Assembly (NCBI GenBank): GCA_964352425.1
Contig: CAYGRZ010000001.1
Location: 1 to 64,000 of the forward strand
Direction: 5' to 3'
Length of the DNA: 64,000 nt
Source of the DNA: JAMWCX01 sp964352425
GTDB taxonomy: Bacteria; Omnitrophota; Gorgyraeia; 2-01-FULL-45-10
Below the pieces are notes generated by a model. The model had not been told where the DNA came from. It saw only the letters and a program-made list of their open reading frames with translations, and did not search any database. The translations under genes and the position numbers were made by a program. This document shows, piece by piece, positions 34,254-41,636 of this stretch (positions are counted from its first letter, which is position 1; every line of letters begins with the position of its first letter).

Positions 34254-35726
34254 ATGAAAACGATCAAATTCGATTTCAACAATATGTTCAGCCACAGCAT
34301 CGGCTCCCGGCACGGCGTAACGGATGCCGAGCTTGCAAAGATGCGAGAGGCGGTATCGAAAGCGCATAAACACCTCAAAGCCCTCATCGGCAATGACGAT
34401 AACCGCGTCAGCCTCGGCCTCGAATGGACCAGGCTGCCGGGGCAGGATGCGCAGGCCCTTCGCTGGATACAGGAGCTCGGCGATGAGATAGCCGCATCAT
34501 ACGAGAGCGTCATATCGCTCGGCATCGGCGGCTCCTATCTCGGGCTGAAGGCCGCGCAGGATGCGCTTGCAGGCGCGTATTACAACGAGTTTTCCTCCGT
34601 CAGGCGCGGCAGGCCGAAGATCTATTTTGACGGCAACAATATGGACCCCGACACGCTGAACGTATTATTGAGGAACCTGGACCCGAAGAAGACATTCGTC
34701 ATAGTGATTTCGAAGTCGGGCGAGACGACCGAAACGAAAGCTGCGTTCGCGGCCGCTACGGCATGGCTGAAGAGAAGTGTGGGCGCCTCCCACGGAAAGC
34801 AGATCGTCGCGATCACGGACCCGACGTCGGGTGCCTTGAGGAAAAAGGTCGACGCGGAACAAGCGATTGACGCCATGAGCTTCCGGAGCCTTCCCGTGCT
34901 GAAGGGCGTCGGAGGCCGTTTCTCGGAATTGAACATCGGGCTGCTGCATCTTGCGGTGATCGGCGTGAATATCAGGGAAGTGCTCGACGGCGCCGGATCA
35001 ATGTTCAAGCGGTGCAGCGCGCCGGCATTGGCCCAGAATCCCGCATATATGTACGCGGCGCTGCAGACGATACTCTATAAAAAGAAGGGTAAGTTCATCT
35101 CGATCGTGATGCCATTCTCTGAGAGGCTGAAATCGACCGCGGACTGGTATGTGCAGCTGCTGGCAGAAAGCCTCGGCAAGAAATACGCGCGGTCGATCAG
35201 GATGGAAAGGGGAGGCCGCGAGAGCTGGTCTAGCGACCTCAAAAGGCCCGTCCATGTCGGGCGCACGCCGATACCCGCGCGGGGCACAAACGATCTCCAC
35301 TCGATCCAGCAGAACAATATCGAAGGCCGGAACGACAAGACGGTCACCTTCATCAAGGTCGAACGCTTTAGCTCCGACATCACGGTCACCGGAACGGGCG
35401 ATTTTCTCGAGGGCAGGCCGTATTCGGAGCTTCTTTCGACCGCCGAAGAGGCGACTGAATGGGCACTGACGAATGAAGGCAGGCCGAGCTGCACGATAAC
35501 GATACCCGAGATATCGCCTTATACCTGGGGATCCCTCCTGATGTTCTTCGAGATGGCGACCACCGCGGAGGCAGAGCTGCTGAATGTGAACGCGTTCGAC
35601 CAGCCCGGCGTCGAAGGGTACAAGAACTACATGTATTACAAGCTCGGTAAGCCGGGTATCGCGCGAGAGATATCGGACCTTATACGGAAACACCCGCTCG
35701 TAAAGAAACAGAAATATATCATATAG
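34254..35726 (+). CDS. pgi: Glucose-6-phosphate isomerase
   Basis: Interconverts glucose-6-phosphate and fructose-6-phosphate. The 490-residue protein has LGIGGSYLGLKAAQDAL, VISKSGETTETKAAF, a PGI signature around RGTNDLHSIQQNNIEGRNDK and the C-terminal NAFDQPGVEGYKNYMYYKLG. With glgP (42119) and the pfkA start (63915) it supports glycogen and sugar breakdown by glycolysis. Confidence 0.97.
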   Translation: MKTIKFDFNNMFSHSIGSRHGVTDAELAKMREAVSKAHKHLKALIGNDDNRVSLGLEWTRLPGQDAQALRWIQELGDEIAASYESVISLGIGGSYLGLKAAQDALAGAYYNEFSSVRRGRPKIYFDGNNMDPDTLNVLLRNLDPKKTFVIVISKSGETTETKAAFAAATAWLKRSVGASHGKQIVAITDPTSGALRKKVDAEQAIDAMSFRSLPVLKGVGGRFSELNIGLLHLAVIGVNIREVLDGAGSMFKRCSAPALAQNPAYMYAALQTILYKKKGKFISIVMPFSERLKSTADWYVQLLAESLGKKYARSIRMERGGRESWSSDLKRPVHVGRTPIPARGTNDLHSIQQNNIEGRNDKTVTFIKVERFSSDITVTGTGDFLEGRPYSELLSTAEEATEWALTNEGRPSCTITIPEISPYTWGSLLMFFEMATTAEAELLNVNAFDQPGVEGYKNYMYYKLGKPGIAREISDLIRKHPLVKKQKYII

Positions 35727-35746
35727 CCGGTGGGCCGGCGCCCCCT

Positions 35747-36754
35747 ATGGAAAAGGTACGATACGAAATAGATCCCTTCAACCGCCTTGTTGTAACGGGC
35801 GAGGGGCAGGGCCTTCCAAGGCAGCGCGCTGTCCTCGACGGGACCTTCAGGACCGCCGATGACAATACTCTCGTATACCATATCAAATCACCCGCCTCGA
35901 AAACCGGCGCCGTGCCTCATCAGGTAAAGCTGCGCGGCCAATGGTCTCTCGGTAAAGATCATAACCTCAGATTTACCCTCGACAAGGTCGCCAGATCCGC
36001 CGGGTCAGACTCTCTTGCACTTTCCGGTGACATAATAGACGTCGGGGGCGATGCGCTCCTCTTTTCCATGACGACCAGGCGCTCTGACGACACCCAGACG
36101 ACATATGTGATGGAGCTTACAGGCAGCTGGCAGGCCGATAAGAATAATCGCCTAACGTTCGGCGTTAAACGGGAGAAGGGAAGGTATGACATCCTTACGT
36201 TCACCGGCGCGTGGGAGATCGGCGATAATAATGAGCTCGTGTACCGGTATGAGAAGTCTCAGCTTAAGCGCAGAACGAAGACGGTCCACGCCATCGTCTT
36301 TAAAGGACGATGGCGTTTGGGGCAAGGATCGATAGTATCCTACGCGCTTGACGCGAGCTCCAATTCGGTTTTCAATTTTAAGACGTCGATAGGCATATGC
36401 GGCGATAATTTCATCAAATACGAGCTCGGCATAATGCTCGGCTCAAGGCTCGGGCCCATCAGGAGGATCGTCACGCTTTTCGGGACATGGGGTATCGTCA
36501 GGGGAACCGGCCTGTCGTTCGAGGTAGAGTGCGCCGACGGAAAAACATATACGATAAGCATGAGCGCAGAGGCAAGGATTACAAAGCGCGATACGATCGC
36601 GCTGAAGCTTAAAGACATCAACACCCGAAAGGACCTCGGCCTGCAGCTGGAGCTGTCGCACGCGCTCCTGGAAGGCGATGGCGCAGCATTTCTTAAGTTC
36701 CTGAAGTCGAGGGAGGAGACGGCCGTTTTTATCGGCGCCGGCTTCCGCTGGTAG
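35747..36754 (+). CDS. Repeat protein with at least seven GxW..NxL beta-rich units, unknown function
   Basis: Not a family I recognise. The 335-residue protein is built of units of about 28-33 residues starting near residues 30, 62, 92, 124, 152 and 185, with another at 244. Examples are LRGQWSLGKDHNLRFTL, LTGSWQADKNNRLTFGV, FTGAWEIGDNNELVYRY and LFGTWGIVRGTGLSFEV. The alternating hydrophobic pattern suggests antiparallel beta strands, so a repeated beta-sheet or propeller-like fold is likely. There is no signal peptide. The C-terminus GAGFRW ends in an aromatic residue. It lies 20 bp after pgi and may be co-transcribed. Confidence 0.75.
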   Translation: MEKVRYEIDPFNRLVVTGEGQGLPRQRAVLDGTFRTADDNTLVYHIKSPASKTGAVPHQVKLRGQWSLGKDHNLRFTLDKVARSAGSDSLALSGDIIDVGGDALLFSMTTRRSDDTQTTYVMELTGSWQADKNNRLTFGVKREKGRYDILTFTGAWEIGDNNELVYRYEKSQLKRRTKTVHAIVFKGRWRLGQGSIVSYALDASSNSVFNFKTSIGICGDNFIKYELGIMLGSRLGPIRRIVTLFGTWGIVRGTGLSFEVECADGKTYTISMSAEARITKRDTIALKLKDINTRKDLGLQLELSHALLEGDGAAFLKFLKSREETAVFIGAGFRW

Positions 36755-36765
36755 CCGAGATAGAT

Positions 36766-36794
36766 TTGCCAATTCGCGTTTCATAAAGTATACT
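36766..36794 (+). promoter_or_regulatory. Sigma70 promoter of the micro-ORF unit
   Basis: TTGCCA (36766-36771), a 17-bp spacer and TATACT (36789-36794). The predicted start near 36801 gives a leader of about 19 nt containing GAGGGGG, just right for the GTG at 36820. Confidence 0.8.
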
Positions 36795-36819
36795 CAAAGT
36801 TGAATGAGGGGGTGAGTCT

Positions 36820-36879
36820 GTGTGTAAGACATGCGGATGCTCTTCAAAGAAGAAGGCAAAGAAGAAAAAGAAGAAATAG
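36820..36879 (+). CDS. 19-residue CxxCxC, poly-lysine micropeptide
   Basis: A 20-codon frame (GTG start, TAG stop) encodes MCKTCGCSSKKKAKKKKKK. It has a purine-rich ribosome site (GAGGGGG) 7-8 nt upstream, a near-consensus promoter (36766-36794) and a rho-independent terminator (36905-36941), forming a complete transcription unit of about 140 nt. The CxxCxC head could bind a metal; the lysine tail could bind RNA or the ribosome. Both are inference. An alternative is that the transcript is a small RNA and the frame is incidental, but the ribosome site and codon pattern argue for translation. Confidence 0.6.
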   Translation: MCKTCGCSSKKKAKKKKKK

Positions 36880-36904
36880 GATTGTGGCAGGCCTGTAATC
36901 GCAG

Positions 36905-36941
36905 CCCCGCGAAGCATTGCGCTATCGCGGGGTTTTAGTTT
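36905..36941 (+). terminator. Rho-independent terminator of the micro-ORF unit
   Basis: CCCCGCG (36905-36911) pairs with CGCGGGG (36926-36932), with an inner AGC/GCT pairing in the loop, followed by TTTTAGTTT. It ends 62 bp beyond the micro-ORF stop. Confidence 0.85.
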
Positions 36942-37160
36942 GTGTAGGTGGCATGGCGGCGGGACTTTTTGGCAGTGGCGGCATCTGTGTACGCCGCCTT
37001 GACAGGTGTCGACCTCGTAGGTCGGCCCGGTGTGTCTATTGAGAGCCGAAAAATTTCTGAGGAGTGGCCTGCCGGCGAGACTTTTGGGCACCTCGCCGCA
37101 GCTGTTAAAAATTTTGATACATCTTGGCGATACAGCACGGCCAGGGAAACTGCTCAATAG

Positions 37161-37169
37161 TTATCCACA
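37161..37169 (+). promoter_or_regulatory. DnaA-box sequence
   Basis: TTATCCACA matches the classic DnaA-box consensus exactly. A second, TTGTCCACA, is 116 bp downstream (37277-37285). Two boxes without dnaA, an AT-rich unwinding element or more boxes are not enough to call an origin. Confidence 0.35.
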
Positions 37170-37316
37170 GCGTAGGTCACCCTTAAGGGTGACCTACATA
37201 TAATAGTGATACGTGGCAGGTTCATCGGCCCCGCCTGCCAGAATGTGTTCTCATGCGGTCGGGCAGGCATCAAAATTTGTCCACAGCAGATTTACACGCC
37301 TAATGTAAATCTGCGA

Positions 37317-37363
37317 CCCTTCGGTAGTACTCAAGGTCGTCCTGAGCGAAGTCGAAGGACGAC
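37317..37363 (+). repeat. Dispersed palindromic repeat, second copy
   Basis: The core TCCTGAGCGAAGTCGAAGGA (37340-37359) differs from the ackA copy (7334-7353) at one base. Flanking GTCGTCCT (37336-37343) pairs with AGGACGAC (37356-37363), and CCCTTCGGTAGTACTCAAGG (37317-37336) is a diverged inverted copy of the core, so the whole element can form a hairpin. Confidence 0.75.
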
Positions 37364-37435
37364 AGGCGAAGGCGGCTACACAGGTGCTGCCTGGTAAAGT
37401 AGGCAGAAAAATTCTTTTTATTCAGCTAACCCATA

Positions 37436-37444
37436 TGATATAAT
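37436..37444 (+). promoter_or_regulatory. Extended -10 promoter giving a nearly leaderless mRNA
   Basis: TGATATAAT is an extended -10 (TGn + TATAAT, 37439-37444). The -35 is weak (TTTATT at 16 bp). The predicted start near 37451 is only 2 nt before the ATG at 37453, and no Shine-Dalgarno is present. Confidence 0.65.
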
Positions 37445-37452
37445 CTTAGCAT

Positions 37453-37737
37453 ATGGATGAACAGGCATATGAGAAGGTGCTGGCGGACCGAGACGCGACG
37501 CATGAAGCTCTCTGCAGGCGCTGCGGACAATGCTGCGGCGCTGTAGGGGAAGACCCGTGCGTGAACCTTGAGAAGCTGGCTGACGGTACGTATTCCTGCC
37601 GGATCTATGATGTGAGGCACGGGCTGCAGAGGACCGTGTCGGGCAGGTACTTCATGTGCGTGAATATACGGGATGTCATCAAATGCGGGGCGTCCTATGA
37701 TAATTGCCCTTACTGCGGAAACGTCCGACGATCGTGA
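37453..37737 (+). CDS. YkgJ-like cysteine-cluster protein
   Basis: A 94-residue cytoplasmic protein with nine cysteines in the pattern CRRCGQCC ... CVNL ... CRIYD ... CVNI ... CGASYDNCPYC. This resembles the UPF0153/YkgJ family of putative zinc- or iron-binding proteins. Function in the family is not established. It is read from an extended -10 promoter with almost no leader, so translation is probably leaderless. The secreted-protein gene that follows overlaps its end. Confidence 0.75.
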   Translation: MDEQAYEKVLADRDATHEALCRRCGQCCGAVGEDPCVNLEKLADGTYSCRIYDVRHGLQRTVSGRYFMCVNIRDVIKCGASYDNCPYCGNVRRS

Positions 37738-38195
37738 ATATACTGCCGATTTTGATCATCATGGCATGCCTTTTTGCTCCCGCAGCCTGGCCCGCCGAAA
37801 AGACGGCCCTGGCTGCCGATAGGGCCGCCGCGGAATCGTTATATGCGTACAGCGGCACCGACCTTCCGCAGGTCTTCTTTTTCCCCAAGGAGACGGCGCG
37901 GTGGGACGGCTCGAAGGTCACACTGAAGGAATGGTACATGTTGACCGATCTTCAGAAACAGAAGTTTTTCAGCGAATATGTCGGCGTTCTTGAGCGTCAG
38001 TACCATCAGAGCATAAACGTGATGGGCCTCGACTACCTTGAGGCACTGAACGTATTTTCATATTACTCGGACGGAAGCGCGATGAACGAGCCCCCTACGA
38101 AATTCATCGACAGGCTGCTCGGTGGCCAGGGAAAACTGCCTGTCGCCGGCGCCGCCGAGGCGGCGTTGACGGATCAGGATCAGGAGTTACATTGA
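37704..38195 (+). CDS. Exported protein of unknown function
   Basis: Not recognised. The product (163 aa) has an N-terminal RKR followed by a hydrophobic stretch (IVNILPILIIMACLFAPAAW) and a likely cleavage at WPA-EK, then a charged, mostly helical mature part. The start is uncertain: TTG 37704 keeps the basic n-region, while GTG 37734 overlaps the upstream stop but leaves a signal peptide without a positive charge. Neither has a clear ribosome site. It is probably translationally coupled to the Cys-cluster gene. Confidence 0.65.
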   Translation: MPLLRKRPTIVNILPILIIMACLFAPAAWPAEKTALAADRAAAESLYAYSGTDLPQVFFFPKETARWDGSKVTLKEWYMLTDLQKQKFFSEYVGVLERQYHQSINVMGLDYLEALNVFSYYSDGSAMNEPPTKFIDRLLGGQGKLPVAGAAEAALTDQDQELH

Positions 38196-38211
38196 CGAAG
38201 GAGAGTGACAC

Positions 38212-39162
38212 ATGTTCAGGCCCCAGATAAAGGTAATAGACTGCACGATCCGCGACGGCGGTTTGATGAATAAACACGATTTCTCGGACCATTTCGTCCG
38301 CGAGACCTACCGCGCCCTTTCGGAGGCAGGCATCGACTACATGGAGATAGGGTACAAAAACTCGAAGAAGCTCTTCTCAGAAAAAGAGTTCGGAAAATGG
38401 AAGTTCTGCGACGACGATCATATACGAAAAATCACAGAGGGCATTACGTCCAACACGAAGATTTCGGTCATGGTCGATGTCGGGCGTGTCGATATAGGCG
38501 ATATCAAGCCCAAGAAGGACAGCCCCGTCGACATGATCCGCGTCGCGTCATATGTAAAAGAGATAGACAAGGCCATATATCTGGTCAACCACTTTGCCGA
38601 CAAAGGATATGAGACGACCGTGAATATCATGGCCATTTCGCGGGCGCTCGACAATGAGCTGAACGAGGCGTTCGAGCAGCTCGAAAAGGAGTGCAAGGCC
38701 AACGTGATCTATATCGTCGATTCGTTCGGCTCTCTCTACCAGGAGACGATCGAGTTCCTCATCAAAAAGGCCAAAAACATCATCAAGTCAAAAGAGATAG
38801 GCATGCACGCGCACAATAACCAGCAGCTGGCGTTCGGCAACACGATAGAGGCCATCATTCACAATGCCAATTATCTTGACGCCACGGTCTTCGGCCTGGG
38901 CAGGGCCGCCGGGAACTGCCCGCTCGAGCTGCTGGTCGGGTTCCTGAAGAACCCGAAGTTCGACATCAGGCCCATACTCGACCTGATCTCCAGCGAACTG
39001 ATCCCCTTGAGCAAACAGCTGGAGTGGGGGTATGTCATACCCTACGCGATAACCGGCATGCTTGACGAGCACCCGAAGGCGGCGATCGAACTCAGGCAGG
39101 GCGCGAAGCGGGAAAACTACAGGGAATTTTACGAAAGCATCAAAAGCAAAGACGTGGATTAA
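38212..39162 (+). CDS. DRE-TIM aldolase-domain protein
   Basis: A 316-residue TIM-barrel metal-dependent aldolase/lyase of the HMGL-like superfamily. The start VIDCTIRDGGLMNKHDF is the DRE motif variant, and GMHAHNNQQLAFGNTIEA carries the metal-binding HxH. The C-terminal communication domain of true 4-hydroxy-2-oxovalerate aldolases (MhpE) is not evident. The substrate is unknown; the next genes (KDPG-type aldolase, OCD/alanine-dehydrogenase homologue) suggest 2-keto-acid metabolism. GGAG lies 9 nt before the ATG. Confidence 0.85.
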   Translation: MFRPQIKVIDCTIRDGGLMNKHDFSDHFVRETYRALSEAGIDYMEIGYKNSKKLFSEKEFGKWKFCDDDHIRKITEGITSNTKISVMVDVGRVDIGDIKPKKDSPVDMIRVASYVKEIDKAIYLVNHFADKGYETTVNIMAISRALDNELNEAFEQLEKECKANVIYIVDSFGSLYQETIEFLIKKAKNIIKSKEIGMHAHNNQQLAFGNTIEAIIHNANYLDATVFGLGRAAGNCPLELLVGFLKNPKFDIRPILDLISSELIPLSKQLEWGYVIPYAITGMLDEHPKAAIELRQGAKRENYREFYESIKSKDVD

Positions 39163-39163
39163 G

Positions 39164-39799
39164 ATGGACCTACAACGGTTTAAGAAGCTGCCGATACTCG
39201 GCATCCTGCGCTGTGAGGGCGATCTTCCCGTAGAAGAGCTGGTCGAAACCGTTGCGGCGTCCGGCCTCGAGACGATCGAAGTGGCGATGAATTCCCATAA
39301 TGCCGCCGCGGTGATCAGGCGCTCGGTTGAGGCGTCGGGCGGCAGGCTGATGATCGGCGCCGGGACGGTCCTGAACAAGCAGATACTGGAACAGGCGCTG
39401 GAGGCCGGCGCCACGTTCGTCGTTATGCCGACGCTCGTCGAAGATGTTGTCGCGGCGTGCGTCCGCGAAAAGATCCCCGTTTTTCCCGGCGCGCTTACTC
39501 CGCAGGAGATATATAATGCCTGGAATGCGGGCGCGACGATGGTCAAAGTCTTTCCCGCCGCCATGTTAGGGCCCTCGTACATCAAAGAGGTCAAGGCGCC
39601 GTTCGACCGGGTCGAGCTCCTGGCCTGCGGTGGCATAACCGCTGAGAACATCAAGACGTACTTCGCCAGCGGCGCTAGCGCGGTCGCGTTCGGGGCGTCT
39701 ATCTTCAGGAAAGAGTGGCTCGACAGGAAAAATTTCGCGAATATAGAACGTTCGATAAAGAACCTCATTAAAGCATGCCCAATAAGACCATCATCCTGA
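39164..39799 (+). CDS. eda: KDPG/KHG aldolase family protein
   Basis: Class I (Schiff-base) aldolase splitting 2-keto-3-deoxy-6-phosphogluconate or 4-hydroxy-2-oxoglutarate to pyruvate plus an aldehyde. The start is ATG 39164, two bases after the DRE-TIM gene. The about 211-residue protein has ILRCEGDLPVEELVE, IGAGTVLNKQILEQALEAGA, the Schiff-base lysine in ATMVKVFPAAMLGPSYIK and LLACGGITAENI. No edd is seen, so Entner-Doudoroff use is not shown. It overlaps the next gene by 25 nt. Confidence 0.9.
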   Translation: MDLQRFKKLPILGILRCEGDLPVEELVETVAASGLETIEVAMNSHNAAAVIRRSVEASGGRLMIGAGTVLNKQILEQALEAGATFVVMPTLVEDVVAACVREKIPVFPGALTPQEIYNAWNAGATMVKVFPAAMLGPSYIKEVKAPFDRVELLACGGITAENIKTYFASGASAVAFGASIFRKEWLDRKNFANIERSIKNLIKACPIRPSS

Positions 39800-40767
39800 C
39801 CGGCCGGGAAATCGAGAGGTGCCTCTCGATGCGGCAGGTCCTTACGATCGTCGAGGCCGCCTTTGCCGCCTACGGCCGCGGCAAGGTGCAGATGCCTCCC
39901 AAGACCTACCTCCACATCGACAGATACCACGGTGATTTCCGCGCGATGCCCGCGTATATCGAAGGGCTCGAGGCATGCGGGATCAAGTGGGTAAACGTGC
40001 ATCCGCACAACCGCCGCCGCGGCCTCCCCTCGATAATGGCCCTGATACTTTTAAGCGACCCGCGGACCGGCTATCCGCTCGCCGTGATGGACGGCACATA
40101 TATAACGAACTTCCGCACCGGCGCCGCCGGCGGCCTTGCCGCAAAATATTTTGCGAGGAAGGATTCTTCCCGCATCGGCCTGGTCGGCTGCGGCGTCCAG
40201 GCGTACCACCAGCTGCTTGCCCTGAACGAGATCTTCACCTTACGGCATATATGCGCTTATGACAACGACCGGCTGCAGCAGGTACGGTTTATCAAAGCGG
40301 CGGCTGCGGCCGGGCTCACAGCAGTACCGTCAGGCAGCGTGGCCGAATGCGTCGGGGGCAGGGACATCGTCGTCACGACAACGCCGTCCAGGAAGCCGAT
40401 AGTGAAGTCGGCGTGGATCGGCGCCGGGACTCACATCAATGCCGTTGGAGCGGATGCGATAGGTAAACAGGAGCTTGAAGGGGCCTTGCTGAAGCGGGCA
40501 AAGATAGTGGTCGATGATATGGCGCAGGCCTCGCACAGCGGCGAGATAAACGTTCCGATCTCAAAGAGGGTGATCCGCTCGTCCGATATATATGCGACGC
40601 TCGGCGAGGTCATAACGGGCAGTAAGGCAGGCAGGACCTCGAGCAGGGAAATAACGATATTTGATTCGACCGGCCTGGCGATCCAGGACGTGGCGGTCGC
40701 GTCCTATGTCTACAGGAAGGCCCTGCGGTCCCGGCGGACAGTGCGCAAAGTCAGGTTTATCCCATGA
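39775..40767 (+). CDS. Ornithine cyclodeaminase / archaeal-type alanine dehydrogenase family
   Basis: A 330-residue NAD-dependent enzyme of the OCD/mu-crystallin family. Signatures are PPKTYLHI, the GIKWVNVHPHNRRRGLPSIMA region, DGTYITNFRTGAAGGLAAKY, the NAD fold IGLVGCGVQAYHQL and HINAVGADAIGKQEL. Members include ornithine cyclodeaminase and archaeal alanine dehydrogenase, which cannot be told apart here. Pyruvate from the adjacent aldolase would be a natural substrate for alanine dehydrogenase (inference). It starts inside the eda end and overlaps the exonuclease gene by 4 nt. Confidence 0.85.
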   Translation: MPNKTIILTGREIERCLSMRQVLTIVEAAFAAYGRGKVQMPPKTYLHIDRYHGDFRAMPAYIEGLEACGIKWVNVHPHNRRRGLPSIMALILLSDPRTGYPLAVMDGTYITNFRTGAAGGLAAKYFARKDSSRIGLVGCGVQAYHQLLALNEIFTLRHICAYDNDRLQQVRFIKAAAAAGLTAVPSGSVAECVGGRDIVVTTTPSRKPIVKSAWIGAGTHINAVGADAIGKQELEGALLKRAKIVVDDMAQASHSGEINVPISKRVIRSSDIYATLGEVITGSKAGRTSSREITIFDSTGLAIQDVAVASYVYRKALRSRRTVRKVRFIP

Positions 40768-41579
40768 AACTGGCAGATGCTCAGTTCACCGTATTCGACG
40801 TCGAGACGACGGGGCTCTATCCGTATGCGGGCGACAGGATATGCGAGATAGGCGCTATACGGGTGGGACGGCGGAAGGCGGCGAGACAGTTCCACGCGCT
40901 GGTAAATCCAGGTCGCCCCATATCGGCGGGTGCCTTTGCCGTCAACGGCATAACCGAAGAGATGCTCGAGGGCAAACCGGCTATCGATGAAATATTGCCG
41001 GACTTCATGGAGTTTATCGAGGGGAGCGTCCTCGTCGCGTATAATGCGGGATTCGATCTCGGATTTCTGGAGTCCGCGCTTGGGCCCGGCAGGAAGGCGC
41101 TGGAAGGATACTGTATCATAGACGCGCTCCATCTTGCCCGAAAACTCTTCTCCGGTATAGGGCGATACAATCTGGGGTCCGTCGCCGAATCGCTCGGCAT
41201 CAGGATAACGGCGGAGCACAGGGCGCTCTCCGATGCCTGCATGACGTTGAAGATATTCCGGAAAGAGCTTAAGTTGCTGAAATCGGACGGCATAGAGACG
41301 GTCGAACAGATAGAATGCGTGCGGCCGAAGAGTCGCTCGTCGGCGACGCTCGTCAAGGATTACAAGGTGACGCTGATCGAAGAGGCGATACGGCAGCAGA
41401 GAAAGCTGAATATCGTCTACCGGTCGTCATGGAATAACAAGCTCACGCGGCGCGCCGTAACGCCGAAGAAGATACAATCGGGGTACGACCGCTCGTATCT
41501 TGTCGCCCATTGCCACATGAGAGGCCAGGAGAGGGTCTTCAGGCTCGATTGCATAATCGGCATCGATGCAGAAAAATAG
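40764..41579 (+). CDS. DEDDh 3'-5' exonuclease fused to a WYL-like domain
   Basis: Residues 1-170 are a DnaQ/epsilon-type exonuclease with all motifs: ExoI FDVETTGLYP, ExoII YNAGFDLGFLE and ExoIII HRALSDACM. Residues about 197-271 look like a WYL domain: IEEAIRQQRKLNIVYRSSWN, then RAVTPKKIQSGYDRSYLVAHC and FRLDCIIGI. WYL domains bind nucleic-acid ligands and regulate many stress and defence proteins. The fusion suggests a nuclease steered by a ligand or nucleic-acid end (inference). No defence gene is adjacent. Confidence 0.82.
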   Translation: MKLADAQFTVFDVETTGLYPYAGDRICEIGAIRVGRRKAARQFHALVNPGRPISAGAFAVNGITEEMLEGKPAIDEILPDFMEFIEGSVLVAYNAGFDLGFLESALGPGRKALEGYCIIDALHLARKLFSGIGRYNLGSVAESLGIRITAEHRALSDACMTLKIFRKELKLLKSDGIETVEQIECVRPKSRSSATLVKDYKVTLIEEAIRQQRKLNIVYRSSWNNKLTRRAVTPKKIQSGYDRSYLVAHCHMRGQERVFRLDCIIGIDAEK

Positions 41580-41611
41580 TTTACACGCACTTTTGTCGGG
41601 TGTAGTATACT
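41580..41611 (+). promoter_or_regulatory. Probable promoter of the second ACT gene
   Basis: TTTACA (41580-41585) with TAGTAT (41603-41608, 17-bp spacer) or the better TATACT (41606-41611, 20-bp spacer). A GGGGGGG-type purine run lies before the ATG at 41637. Confidence 0.45.
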
Positions 41612-41636
41612 AGCATATAAAAAAAGGGGGGGCAAT

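Larger units (their letters stand above)
36942..37430. other. Palindrome-rich non-coding region
   Basis: I find no convincing gene in about 490 bp. It holds a 26-bp perfect palindrome GTAGGTCACCC-TTAA-GGGTGACCTAC (37172-37197), a 7-bp stem TGGCAGG/CCTGCCA (37214-37220 with 37234-37240), an 11-bp stem GCAGATTTACA/TGTAAATCTGC (37286-37296 with 37304-37314), and a dispersed palindromic repeat (37317-37363). A perfect DnaA-box sequence TTATCCACA lies at 37161-37169 and a one-mismatch copy TTGTCCACA at 37277-37285. A weak 70-codon frame (36948-37160) is probably chance. Confidence 0.6.

Noticed and set aside
36948..37160. 70-codon plus-strand frame after the micro-gene terminator
   Set aside because: No ribosome site, no family similarity, atypical composition and overlap with the palindrome region; most likely chance. 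It could be a decayed gene remnant.
36942..37430. Chromosomal replication origin
   Set aside because: Only one perfect and one imperfect DnaA box, no dnaA/dnaN/parAB neighbours, no AT-rich unwinding region, and genes on both sides run in the same direction.
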